Shown in pieces: positions 55,231-63,925 of a stretch of DNA of 64,000 nucleotides. The DNA comes from Saprospiraceae bacterium (GTDB lineage Bacteria > Bacteroidota > Bacteroidia > Chitinophagales > Saprospiraceae): assembly GCA_025055285.1 (NCBI GenBank), contig JANWXM010000001.1, positions 186,001 through 250,000 on the forward strand, written 5' to 3'. Each line of letters starts with the position of its first letter. The stretch's first letter is position 1. A program made the position numbers and the translations under genes. The notes under the pieces were generated by a model that saw only the letters and a list, made by a program, of their open reading frames with translations, searched no databases and was not told the origin of the DNA.

Positions 55231-56019
55231 CTACAGTGTTTGCAGCCTTGCAAGAGAAGGTGCAAAAAGCGGCCAAAACTGTGTTATTTTTCGCATGGGT
55301 TTGATCCACAGAGCAAAAGGAGGTGGTTGGAGGCCGTTAATTTGCCAGGCAAGTCGGTCTTCTCGATTGGCTTGCCACCGTTGGCGAAAGGAGGCATTGC
55401 TCATACCTCCTAAGCGCATTCGGACGAGAACGCGCGGGAGATAAACAGTGGATAGGCGATGCACATATAAAAAGCGGAGCATTAGCTCATAATCGGCCGA
55501 CAAGCGGAGGCGGGTATTGTAATTTCCTAACGTCTCATAGTGCTTCCTCAGCGTAAAAAAAGTAGGATGAGGAGGCATCCACCCCCATCGGAAGCGCTCT
55601 CGGCGGTAAGGGCCAGAAGACCAATGGCGGACGACTTGTTCAGGGCGTCTGCGATGCACGTATTGGAGGTCAGCGTATAGCGCATCTGCTTTCGCAGCTG
55701 TGAGCGTCTGAATTACCCACTCTAGGGCGTAGGGAGAAGTGTATGCGTCGTCGGCATTGAGCAAACCGATGACATCCCCTCGAGCCGAGGCGATCCCCTT
55801 GTTCATGGCATCATAAGCGCCTTGATCTGGTTCGCTAATGACGCAAGACACATGTCCATAGCGGCGCGCAATATCGGGCGTACCATCCGTAGAGGCACCA
55901 TCCACCACAATGTGCTCCACGTAAGGATACGTCTGCCGACGCACGCTCTCAAGGGTGTCGCTAATGGTGTCAGCGCTGTTGTAGGCTACAGTGATAATGG
56001 AAACGGAAAGCACGGCCAC
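55231..56019 (-). CDS. Family 2 glycosyltransferase
   Basis: A nucleotide-sugar-dependent glycosyltransferase (GT-A fold). Key segments are LSVSIITVAYNSADT (N-terminal strand), VVDGASTDGT, QGAYDAMNKGIASARGD, and the metal-binding LNADDAY. The GTG at 56019 puts the protein start just before the first strand (262 residues). An ATG at 56148 would add 43 unlike-family residues. No sugar-nucleotide genes flank it, so the acceptor is unknown. Confidence 0.85.
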   Translation of the reverse strand: MAVLSVSIITVAYNSADTISDTLESVRRQTYPYVEHIVVDGASTDGTPDIARRYGHVSCVISEPDQGAYDAMNKGIASARGDVIGLLNADDAYTSPYALEWVIQTLTAAKADALYADLQYVHRRRPEQVVRHWSSGPYRRERFRWGWMPPHPTFFTLRKHYETLGNYNTRLRLSADYELMLRFLYVHRLSTVYLPRVLVRMRLGGMSNASFRQRWQANREDRLAWQINGLQPPPFALWIKPMRKITQFWPLFAPSLARLQTL

Positions 56020-56401
56020 AAAAGAAGTCAGATATTTTGCTATGCGAAATTTGGCTGAGCTAGAGCGCTCGTTTTTGTCGAGCAAAAGTATGCGGCTGGC
56101 GCCACTTGCCTTTCCTTTCTTTTCATAGCTGAGGTAAGGATAATTCATTTTATGCTCGCCTTGTCGTCAACTGAGGTTTTGCAGGATAGCAAGGCTCCAT
56201 CATAGCACTTGGCGAGGGCCAGAAAGGACGTTAGTGCGACCTTGTAGCCAATATCAACTGCTAGATGCAGCAGTCGCACTAAATTTTCTTCTACAGAGAT
56301 AGTTCGTAGACCACTATTGAATAGAGATATCTTGGAGGAGAATGTTTCATGGCTCCCAGGTTTTCTCGCCATTTTACTATGCCATCCGTAGTAAATGCAC
56401 A

Positions 56402-56409
56402 TACCTTTG
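56402..56409 (+). promoter_or_regulatory. -7 element for the TIR gene
   Basis: TACCTTTG fits TAnnTTTG, 33 nt before the ATG at 56442. It lies inside the longer frames that would start at 56349 or 56379, supporting the later start. No clear -33 element was seen. Confidence 0.5.
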
Positions 56410-56441
56410 AGCAACGTCTAGGCTCGACTTTTTTAAATGGG

Positions 56442-57239
56442 ATGAAGCAACAAATTCGCGCGCTTATTGGCGAAGGAAAGACTAAAGAAGCTCTAGAGTT
56501 GCTCATGGGTGCGAAGCCTGATGAGGCAACGCTGTTGCTGGCTCGTTTTCATCGAGCTAATCAACAGTATAGGGATGGCTTAATTGACTTCCGAGAACAT
56601 GGCTTGGAGATCGCTCGAATAAATGCCGCTGCCGTGGAGGCTGCTCCGGAAAACTTAGTTACGACATCGGCGCAGTTAGCGCGTTTGAAGGTATTTATTT
56701 CGTATAGCCATAGTGATGTGGAGGTAGCTCGTCGAGTGCGCGATTTTTTGCGCCTGCACGGCATGCAAACTATTTTAGACGAAGATGACATGGCGGCCGG
56801 AATGAACATTATGGATTTTATTCAAGAATCCGTGCGAGCGTGTGATGCTGTGGTAGCTATCGTTTCTCGACGAAGTTTGAAATCAGGTTGGGTAGCTCAG
56901 GAGAGTATGGCCGCTCTATATGCCATCTGGTTGGCCGACAAGAAATTTATTCCAGTTCGACTAGATAATGCTGCCTTTGACATTGATTTCCAGCTTGAAG
57001 CTCAACAAGCTCTTCAAGAAAGTCTTCGAGCGTTAGACGCTAAAATTGTTCAACTTCGCCAACTGGGTGGCGATACGCGCGCTTTTGATGACGACCGAGA
57101 GCGACTGCTTGAACTGAAAAACAATTTAGGCAAGATCATCCAGCAACTTAAAAGCATGCTGGTGTTAGATATTTCAGGCGAGAATTTTAACTCGAATATG
57201 CAGAGGGTAGTAGAGAGTATTCGACGCATACGCCAATAG
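56442..57239 (+). CDS. TIR-domain protein with N-terminal effector-associated-like domain
   Basis: A probable conflict or immune effector of 265 residues. Residues 1-67 form a helical module (MKQQIRALIGEGKTKEALE..., with a later LARFHRANQQY segment), which resembles an effector-associated domain (EAD11-like). These short adaptor domains link effectors to NTPase partners. Residues about 82-180 are a TIR domain: LKVFISYSHSDVEVARRVRDF, the BB-loop segment ILDEDDMAAG, VVAIVSRRSLKSGWVAQESM, with GLU 154 at the place of the catalytic glutamate of NADase TIRs. A coiled-coil tail follows. I choose the ATG at 56442 because the domain begins there and a -7 element lies at 56402-56409; in-frame ATGs at 56349 and 56379 are possible. 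No NTPase partner with such a domain is in the window. Confidence 0.8.
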   Translation: MKQQIRALIGEGKTKEALELLMGAKPDEATLLLARFHRANQQYRDGLIDFREHGLEIARINAAAVEAAPENLVTTSAQLARLKVFISYSHSDVEVARRVRDFLRLHGMQTILDEDDMAAGMNIMDFIQESVRACDAVVAIVSRRSLKSGWVAQESMAALYAIWLADKKFIPVRLDNAAFDIDFQLEAQQALQESLRALDAKIVQLRQLGGDTRAFDDDRERLLELKNNLGKIIQQLKSMLVLDISGENFNSNMQRVVESIRRIRQ

Positions 57240-57277
57240 CTCCCTGTTAGGTTTTCGCTCTCTAGAAAGACGCACGC

Positions 57278-59296
57278 ATGACGAAAAAGAAAAAAGCAAG
57301 AAGGCCGTTGCCTGTTTCACCACCTCTCTCGAAAGTGGCTTCATCTGCACCTACAGCATCCATTACTGCAGAGGCAGCTGCAGATGAGAGGCATTTCTTC
57401 AATTCACCTTTATTTTTAGCCTTGGTGCTAGTTGCATCAACGACCTTGGTCTATGGAGCATCGCTATCTAACGGTTTTATGGTCTTCGACGACGACAAAG
57501 CCATTCGCTATAACGATGCTATTAAAAATCCGACATTTCAAAACATCTTCTTGCGTACGAATCTGGGCATGTACGCGCCCATTACATGGCTGGGCTACGC
57601 GCTTGTGTATGCCCTTGCGGGTGAGTATGCGCCGGCATTTCACGCCTTTAGCCTATTGCTGCACATTGGCTGTGTGCTAACGCTCTTTACTCTTCTGCGC
57701 CGCCTTCTGCCTAATCGTGAGGTCGCTTTTTTCACCGCGTTGCTCTTTGCCTTACATCCTATGCAAGTCGAGGCGACAAGCTGGGTGGCAGGCCAAAGCA
57801 CATTGATGTTTTCCCTGTTTTACCTCTTTTCCTTGCTGAGTTATGTGCACTACCTCCGCCGTCCGCGAGGTCTGTTTTACGGCTTAACATTTTTGGCATT
57901 CCTGATCTCTGTGCTTGCTAAGTCAGCGGCTGTAACGCTACCTCTTCTCCTACTTGCACTCGACTGGTATCAGCATGGCGAGTGGCGCTGGCGTTTTGTA
58001 TGGGAAAAGATACCCTTCTTCGTCGTTAGCCTTGTTTTTGGCCTGTATACCTTCTTTACTCGCGAAGCAGAGGGACATCAAGTAATTGTGACCTCCGAGA
58101 CCTACAGCATATTCGATAGGTTTCTCATGGTGTCGCATTCTCTTCTGTTTTACATTGCAAAGCTGCTAGTGCCTACCCGCCTAAGCATTCATTATCCCAT
58201 GCAGAAAACTCAAGGAATGTGGCCATGGGAATACTATGCTGCGCCTTTTGCCGTCGTGGGATTAGCTTGGCTAGTTTGGCATTTTTCTCGCAAGCATCGC
58301 GCTGTAGGCCTCGGCGCCTTGTGGTATTTCCTGCCGCTGTTGGTCATGTTGCCATACGTAACAGTGGGCACACTTGAGATGCGCTCCGACCGATATGTGT
58401 ACCTATCTTCAGCAGGCGTCTTCCTTTTGTTGACTTGGTTTATTCGAGGGCTAAAGCCAATTATTCGTTGGATATTGGTGGTTTCAATAGCGGCATTTTA
58501 CGGCTTTTTGGCATATCAGCGTAGTTTAGTTTGGAAAGATGAGGCGTCGGTCTTCCGCGACTGCGTGCAAAAGCAACCTCATTCTCCTCTATGCCAGTGC
58601 AACTTGGCCTATGGTGAATTGCTCAACCATCAATATCAAAGCGCTATAGAGCACTACACAGAGGCCTTGCGCCTCGATTCGACCTATGTAGAATCTTATA
58701 ACGGACGCGGGCAGGCGTATTTAATGTTGGAACGCTACGAAGAGGCCTTGGCCGATTTCAACAGAGCCATTGCAGCAGGCATTCTCACGCCACGGCTGTT
58801 GCTCAACCGAGGTAAGTGCTATTACATGCTAAAACGCCCTGCCTTAGCGCTGGACGACTTGAAACGCAGTTTAGAGTTGGAAGCGCGAAACCCAGAAACT
58901 TATATGTATAAGGGCCTAGCTGAGAGTCAAATAGGGAACCCTGAGCAGGCTATAGCAGATTTTGGAAAGGCCATCGAGCTCAGTCCAAGTTATCTAGATG
59001 CTCGCCTCAATCGAGCCTTAGTTTTGACGCAGTTAAAGCGCTACGAGGAGGCTATTGCAGACTATTCCACTGCTTTAGCCATCGATGAAAATATTCCCAT
59101 GGCGTGGAACAATCGCGCCGCCGCTTATTTGATGCTAGGGCAATACGACAAGGCGATGTCCGACGTGAATCGGGCCTTGCAGATTAATCCGAACTATGCC
59201 ATTGCCTATCGAACGCGAGCAACTCTTTATCGCCAAATGGGCCAAATGGAACAGGCCGAAGCCGACATGAAGCGAGCAGCGGACTTAAGCCAATAA
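57278..59296 (+). CDS. TMTC-like membrane protein with TPR repeats
   Basis: A 672-residue protein. The N-terminal half is polytopic with about ten or eleven membrane helices (about 45-420), and it has a GT-C glycosyltransferase-like extracytoplasmic loop beginning FMVFDDDKAIRYND, whose acidic pair could be catalytic. The C-terminal half has about six TPR repeats (about 450-670), for example YESYNGRGQAYLMLERYEEAL-type segments. This layout is that of the TMTC O-mannosyltransferase family (DUF1736). The acceptor is unknown. It begins 38 nt after the TIR gene on the same strand, so co-transcription is possible, but its function does not obviously fit with TIR. Confidence 0.78.
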   Translation: MTKKKKARRPLPVSPPLSKVASSAPTASITAEAAADERHFFNSPLFLALVLVASTTLVYGASLSNGFMVFDDDKAIRYNDAIKNPTFQNIFLRTNLGMYAPITWLGYALVYALAGEYAPAFHAFSLLLHIGCVLTLFTLLRRLLPNREVAFFTALLFALHPMQVEATSWVAGQSTLMFSLFYLFSLLSYVHYLRRPRGLFYGLTFLAFLISVLAKSAAVTLPLLLLALDWYQHGEWRWRFVWEKIPFFVVSLVFGLYTFFTREAEGHQVIVTSETYSIFDRFLMVSHSLLFYIAKLLVPTRLSIHYPMQKTQGMWPWEYYAAPFAVVGLAWLVWHFSRKHRAVGLGALWYFLPLLVMLPYVTVGTLEMRSDRYVYLSSAGVFLLLTWFIRGLKPIIRWILVVSIAAFYGFLAYQRSLVWKDEASVFRDCVQKQPHSPLCQCNLAYGELLNHQYQSAIEHYTEALRLDSTYVESYNGRGQAYLMLERYEEALADFNRAIAAGILTPRLLLNRGKCYYMLKRPALALDDLKRSLELEARNPETYMYKGLAESQIGNPEQAIADFGKAIELSPSYLDARLNRALVLTQLKRYEEAIADYSTALAIDENIPMAWNNRAAAYLMLGQYDKAMSDVNRALQINPNYAIAYRTRATLYRQMGQMEQAEADMKRAADLSQ

Positions 59297-60145
59297 GCTT
59301 TGGCGAGCAAATTCCAGCACGATATTTACTGCTTGAGGTGCAGTTAGCCCGTGGCCTAGGCCTTCTGTAGCAACTAGTCGGGCGCCCGGCCAAGCAGCAC
59401 ACAGTCGCTCGCTTTCGCTGAAGTGAGTAACGCGGTCGTGCCGGTCGTGGAGCAGGAGAGCTTTTACTTCACTCAGCTGGCGTACAACTTCAGTGAGGTC
59501 GTATTCGGCAATACGGCGGCCCGATAAACGCAAGATAAACTCGTCCATGGCGTCCAAAAGCGCAGGCTCGGCACCAATGAGGCGGCGGCCGTTTTCCATG
59601 ACGTGTGCTAAAGAAGCAAATGAGGCCATAATCACTGCGAATCGCGGTCGCAAGTTGGGAGCGACATTCCCCATAGCCCAAATGCTCGAGGCTCCTCCTA
59701 CGGAATGCCCAATCATCAAATGCACAGGCCCTTCGCGCTCTAATAGGAAGCGCAACACGTCGGCATAGCGAACCATATTGAAATGCCAACCGGAAGAGCG
59801 TCCATGGGCTGGTGCATCCATGGCAACAACGCGATAGCCAGCCTCTACCAATGAAGGGCCAATCTTGCGCCAACGACCTGCGTGACTTTCCCATCCGTGT
59901 GCTAAAAGTGCCACTGGACGCCCTGAGGTACCCCAACGATAAACCGCAATTCGGTGTTCACCGATAGAGTAATATTCCTGTTGTGCCGTCTGCAAAAAGG
60001 CCTCTTCCTGAGGTTTGACACGGCGTGGGCGTGGCAGCCCGAAAAGATAAAAGGCTGCCTGGGCTGTCGTTTGCGGAGCAATGCGAACTCCTGCATTCAA
60101 GATGGCGCCCAATACTTGCGCAATGGGCTTGGCTTTTATAGTCAT
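59285..60145 (-). CDS. Alpha/beta hydrolase
   Basis: A 286-residue alpha/beta-hydrolase-fold protein. The nucleophile elbow GHSVGGAS (serine) is present, the acidic residue is probably in DRHDRVTHF, and the catalytic histidine in GLGHGLTAPQ. RWGTSGRPVALLAHGWESHAGRW, with the AHGW oxyanion region, is typical. The substrate is unknown. The last 12 nt overlap the convergent TMTC-like gene. Confidence 0.85.
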   Translation of the reverse strand: MTIKAKPIAQVLGAILNAGVRIAPQTTAQAAFYLFGLPRPRRVKPQEEAFLQTAQQEYYSIGEHRIAVYRWGTSGRPVALLAHGWESHAGRWRKIGPSLVEAGYRVVAMDAPAHGRSSGWHFNMVRYADVLRFLLEREGPVHLMIGHSVGGASSIWAMGNVAPNLRPRFAVIMASFASLAHVMENGRRLIGAEPALLDAMDEFILRLSGRRIAEYDLTEVVRQLSEVKALLLHDRHDRVTHFSESERLCAAWPGARLVATEGLGHGLTAPQAVNIVLEFARQSLLA

Positions 60146-60338
60146 CCTCTACGTCGCTTTTGCCAAAGAAAACAGCGGCGCTTTAGCCTATACTCCGAAG
60201 CCGTATAAAGAGGTCAATGCGCACCAAAAAGAAATAAAGTATTTCACCCGAGGGTACTGTATGGGTCGAGTACGTAGCAATTGCTTGAATCCCCTTGAAT
60301 GTAAACAACCGAAGTCGTTTTTCGTTTGCCTATATAAT

Positions 60339-61007
60339 ATGTGTGGACGCTTTTCCTTTGTGCCTACAGCTCACCAGCTAGAGACTTCCTTGCGCGGTAT
60401 AACCCTTCCTGCTGAAGTTTGTTTTTCGTATCACATCGCTCCTTCAGAACGCGCATGTGTGATCACTTCTGATATGCCTAATGCCTTGCAGCCTATGCAG
60501 TGGGGTCTGGTTCCAAATTGGAATCCCGTCGGTCGCGCTAGCAAGCGCATAATTAATGCTCGGGCAGAGACGCTTTTACAGAAACCTACTTTTCGCGACA
60601 GTGCGCAGCGAAGGCGTTGCATCGTGCCTGCAGACAGCTTTTATGAATGGCGCTTGCAAGCCGATGGTCAGCGCAAACCCTATCGCATCATAGATGCCGA
60701 TGGGTCACTTCTATTCATGGCTGGCCTATGGGAAGAGTGGCCCGATACGGAAGGCCCGAATCGCACGTTTGTCATTGTGACGGTGCCAGCAAGCAGCGAC
60801 CTATCGGAACTACACAATCGAATGCCTGCCCTTCTGTTCGGTGAAGCAGAGCGACACCGCTGGCTATCCGCCAATACACCTGCTCAACAGCTCATGTCTT
60901 TGCTGCGTCCAGCGCCCGAGGGCCGACTGAGCTGGTATCGCGTCTCTATCCGCCTTAACAAACCTAGTTTCAAGGAACCTAGCCTGCATGAACCAGCATT
61001 CGATTAG
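60339..61007 (+). CDS. SRAP-family protein (YedK/HMCES-like)
   Basis: Forms a covalent thiazolidine crosslink with abasic sites in single-stranded DNA and shields them from cleavage. The 222 residues start MCGRFSFVP, with the catalytic CYS 2 after methionine removal. NARAETLLQ, RRCIVPADSFYEW and AGLWEEW are SRAP signatures, and LHNRMPALL has the family histidine. The ATG at 60339 is required because the cysteine must be at position 2; the longer frame from 60081 is not coding. It has the active-site residues of the family. Confidence 0.94.
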   Translation: MCGRFSFVPTAHQLETSLRGITLPAEVCFSYHIAPSERACVITSDMPNALQPMQWGLVPNWNPVGRASKRIINARAETLLQKPTFRDSAQRRRCIVPADSFYEWRLQADGQRKPYRIIDADGSLLFMAGLWEEWPDTEGPNRTFVIVTVPASSDLSELHNRMPALLFGEAERHRWLSANTPAQQLMSLLRPAPEGRLSWYRVSIRLNKPSFKEPSLHEPAFD

Positions 61008-61265
61008 GCAAGGATGAACGAGGGCTTCGCTCTAATAGTCTCATTGCAAGTAAATTATGTAGCTCTTGCTGGGCGGTAGCAAATTACCTTGAAAAGAAGG
61101 AAAGCCTAGATGGCTCGCCTCAAATTTTAGGGAGAATTACCTGCAACTTCCTCCAAAAAGAAAAACTTTGCAGCCCTCACCACCTAGCGGAGGTGCTAGA
61201 GTGCATCTAACTTTGTTGCCTCGTCGTTACTTTCGTTAACTCTTAGATGTCGCTTTTTCTTTTTC

Positions 61266-61772
61266 ATGATGACAATTGCTAACGCCTTTATTTACAGTGC
61301 GCCAGTACACTCGGGTAAGACTACAGCCCTGATGCATTGGGTGGAAAACCGAAATGACGTAGGAGGCTTTTTGGCGCCCGATATAGAAGGCCTTCGGTAT
61401 TTGTTCACCTTAAGTGATCGCCAATTCCATCCTTTTCAAGTAGAAGAGGGAGCCTCTTCGCAAAACACGGTTAACATTTGTCGCTACCGGTTTTTGGCCG
61501 AGGCATTTGCGCTTGCTCATCGAATGCTTCTAGAGGATGCTCGTCGCTCCATGCCGTGGCTCGTAGTAGACGAGGTGGGTAAGTTGGAACTTCAGGGTCG
61601 AGGCCACGAACCTGCGCTGAGCCAAGTGATTCAGATGTCTCGCCAGGGCGAGTATACAGGGCGTTTGTTATTGGTCGTGCGCAGTGAATTACTTTCTGAT
61701 GTCGTTGAAAAGTACGCCTTACACGGAGCGCAAGTGCTCCACACTCCTCAAGAGCTAGAGGTTCTGTCCTGA
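61266..61772 (+). CDS. THEP1-like NTPase
   Basis: A P-loop NTPase of 168 residues. The Walker A segment is APVHSGKTT (about 11-19) and the Walker B type segment is LVVDEVGKLELQG, whose DEVGKLEL form resembles THEP1/NTPase_1 proteins. Its role, nucleotide triphosphate hydrolysis in nucleotide metabolism, is inferred from family only. ATG at 61266 or 61269 are both possible. Confidence 0.75.
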   Translation: MMTIANAFIYSAPVHSGKTTALMHWVENRNDVGGFLAPDIEGLRYLFTLSDRQFHPFQVEEGASSQNTVNICRYRFLAEAFALAHRMLLEDARRSMPWLVVDEVGKLELQGRGHEPALSQVIQMSRQGEYTGRLLLVVRSELLSDVVEKYALHGAQVLHTPQELEVLS

Positions 61773-61822
61773 AGACGGCAGCTGGGCGAACGGTACGTCT
61801 AAAGACGTCCTCAGGGTTGGAA

Positions 61823-62488
61823 TCAGGCCAGTAGTCGCAATAAGGCGACTGCTAAGGCAGTATCCTCCTCTTTACGCGTCAGATCCTTGACCAACACTGC
61901 TGCACGCGGATTCGGCCCAACCGCCTTTTTTCGATTGGCTAGACTCACTGTGCGCCCTTCCGCAAGAACCAACTCGCTATATCGCTCCTCAGCCCTTTCC
62001 TCTAGACGGGCTAATACTCGAGCACTTTTGTCTGGTGAAAGTAATGCCTGATTGGAAAAAACAGCAAAAGGTTCGCCGTTTAGCCAAATTTCCGCATCTT
62101 TTTCTTTTATTCGGTAAACAAATTCTCTATCAACAAGGCGTGCCACTACAATCTTCTGCTTCCCCCATTGTCGGGTAGCAAAGGCCACTACGGGTTCTTG
62201 AAAGATGCTCATCAAATAACCCGAAGTTATCCCTCGAGGGCCACCTTTTTGGCGCGCCGGCTGTTGGTGAAGCGATAGCAGGGAAAACATCTCTTCGTCC
62301 CAGGGCACTAACGCCGGTATCAATCCCTTTATGTGCTGGCGCAATTCCTCCAAGACTGTCTGAAAAGAAGCGCTACTCGGCGCGGGAAAACTCACGTCGC
62401 TAAGCGCTCGCTTAAGCAAGTAGATTATCGCAGTGATGACAAAGGCCAGTGAAAGAGCAACTACTAGAAAGCTAAACAAAAAACGCAT
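61823..62488 (-). CDS. Hypothetical membrane-anchored protein
   Basis: Not recognised. The 221 residues have one N-terminal membrane helix (about 3-26, LFSFLVVALSLAFVITAIIYLL) and an apparently globular remainder with alternating strands and a charged C terminus (KDLTRKEEDTALAVALLRLLA). A segment FVYRIKEKDAEIWLNGEPF could form a small beta domain. The ATG at 62488 is chosen since it starts the hydrophobic helix; an in-frame ATG at 62539 adds 17 residues. It stands 84 nt downstream of the DNA glycosylase gene on the same strand, so both could share a transcript. Confidence 0.7.
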   Translation of the reverse strand: MRFLFSFLVVALSLAFVITAIIYLLKRALSDVSFPAPSSASFQTVLEELRQHIKGLIPALVPWDEEMFSLLSLHQQPARQKGGPRGITSGYLMSIFQEPVVAFATRQWGKQKIVVARLVDREFVYRIKEKDAEIWLNGEPFAVFSNQALLSPDKSARVLARLEERAEERYSELVLAEGRTVSLANRKKAVGPNPRAAVLVKDLTRKEEDTALAVALLRLLA

Positions 62489-62572
62489 AGTAGAACAAAT
62501 TTCAGTCGACGTAAAGCCCTGGCAAGAGGGCGCGTACATTCCCAGTGGAAAATTAAGAAGGTTTTTTGAGCT

Positions 62573-63256
62573 TTAGGGAGCGAGGCATTTCTCTAAAAGT
62601 TGAAGGTACTTCTTCACGTAAGAAGAAACGTCTTTTCGCCGATATTGCATGATCCAACGCGGGTGTGGAAGAGCGCTAATAGAATCGAAAAAACCGTGTT
62701 CGGCATTCAACCGCTGAAAGATGCGAAAATTTTGTCCTTCTCCCAAGCACACGGCTGAATGGCGATATGCACCAAAGGCCATTTGCGTACGGATATTCCA
62801 AAGAAGGAAAGGCTCCACTGCTTTAAGCAGCCGAGGATCATCGTAATAATTAACGTTAATGCCGCCGCGAACAAAGCCTAAAGGCGACAGCGCAGTGATG
62901 TAGAAATAACGGCAAAAGTGACTTGGTCCTCCGAACGTTCGGATGACTTGCCAAATGAATTGTGCAGAGAGCTCTTGTCTTTTAGGAAAGGCATTGGGAA
63001 TGCCGCAATCGCTTTCTAGCCGGATAGGATCAGTGAAAGGCACACCCGTAATGCCAGCGCCAAAGCGACCAGGATTAATGCCGAATATGAACAATCGCGG
63101 GTGGTCATCGGCGTAGTATTTTTGATAAAAGAGTGTCATAACACGCAGCGTTTCAGCCTGTTGATAAGGATACAGCCATTCTATCCCGTCGGGAAGGGAG
63201 ATATTGGGTATAGATAGCTGTTGGCTGAAGGCAACTACGCGATCAGCAAAGGACAT
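62573..63256 (-). CDS. SMUG-type uracil-DNA glycosylase family protein
   Basis: A probable base-excision repair DNA glycosylase of 227 residues (SMUG1/SMUG2-like). Motif 1 is FGINPGRFGAGITGVPFTDP, like the SMUG GxNPGPxG motif, with ASN as the catalytic-region residue. Motif 2 is LPHPRWIMQYRRK, as the SMUG HPSPR-type loop with a histidine. It is probably active on uracil or oxidised pyrimidines, but base specificity cannot be set from sequence. A CarboxypepD_reg-like gene lies 18 nt upstream on the same strand. Confidence 0.85.
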   Translation of the reverse strand: MSFADRVVAFSQQLSIPNISLPDGIEWLYPYQQAETLRVMTLFYQKYYADDHPRLFIFGINPGRFGAGITGVPFTDPIRLESDCGIPNAFPKRQELSAQFIWQVIRTFGGPSHFCRYFYITALSPLGFVRGGINVNYYDDPRLLKAVEPFLLWNIRTQMAFGAYRHSAVCLGEGQNFRIFQRLNAEHGFFDSISALPHPRWIMQYRRKDVSSYVKKYLQLLEKCLAP

Positions 63257-63274
63257 TTGGCCGAAAACAGACTA

Positions 63275-63925
63275 TTACTTTTTCTTCCTGAAAGCACCTT
63301 CTTTCCAAGCTTTAAAAAATTCACTCCAAGCCAAGGGGCTAAAAATGTTCATCGGTGGTGTTTGACCAAAGTAGACGTACTCTCGTGCTTGCCGGCGCAA
63401 GTAGAAGTTAGCGCTTTCACGCCCACCGTAGGGCACCATATTAGGGTTCCGGCGAGCCTCAGCAACATATTCATTCGCTACGTTTTCGGCTGCCATGCGT
63501 TGTAACTCGGGGGTCACATCCATTTTGAGAAACTCTATCTTAAAATGCTCGCGCGAGGGCCATGGAAAAATAACCACTTCAGGCAGGGTGAGGGTATCCT
63601 GTGCCATGATTTGCACTACCGAATACCGGTCTTGCGTCAACGTGTCGGGTATACGTCGCGTTACCGTCTCTAAGCCAATGCAGCTGAAGCGAATGAGGTC
63701 TCCCTTTTCTACGACAATTGTAAAAAACCCTCGATGGTCGGAATACGTGCCGCGTCGTTTTTCGGGCAGCGAGATGGTAGCATAGGGCACTGGCACCATG
63801 TTGCCGTCTAAATTCGTTACTACCAGCCCTGAAAACTGAATCAACTTATTATTAGAAGATGGAGTAGTCTGCGCTCTAAGCAATAGGGCTGAAAGACAGA
63901 ACAAGACAAAAAGCAGGATACGCAT
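63275..63925 (-). CDS. CarboxypepD_reg-like secreted protein
   Basis: A 216-residue exported protein. The signal peptide (about 1-19, LLFVLFCLSALLLRAQ) is followed by one carboxypeptidase-regulatory-like beta domain (FSGLVVTNLDGNMVPVPYATISLPEKRRGTYSDHRGFF, given by its ends, about 31-69, the form used in TonB-dependent receptor N termini). The rest is helical with a basic tail ending FRKKK. No catalytic motif. Probably acts at the outer membrane or periplasm; the partner is unknown. Its start is 75 nt from the right edge. Confidence 0.8.
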   Translation of the reverse strand: MRILLFVLFCLSALLLRAQTTPSSNNKLIQFSGLVVTNLDGNMVPVPYATISLPEKRRGTYSDHRGFFTIVVEKGDLIRFSCIGLETVTRRIPDTLTQDRYSVVQIMAQDTLTLPEVVIFPWPSREHFKIEFLKMDVTPELQRMAAENVANEYVAEARRNPNMVPYGGRESANFYLRRQAREYVYFGQTPPMNIFSPLAWSEFFKAWKEGAFRKKK

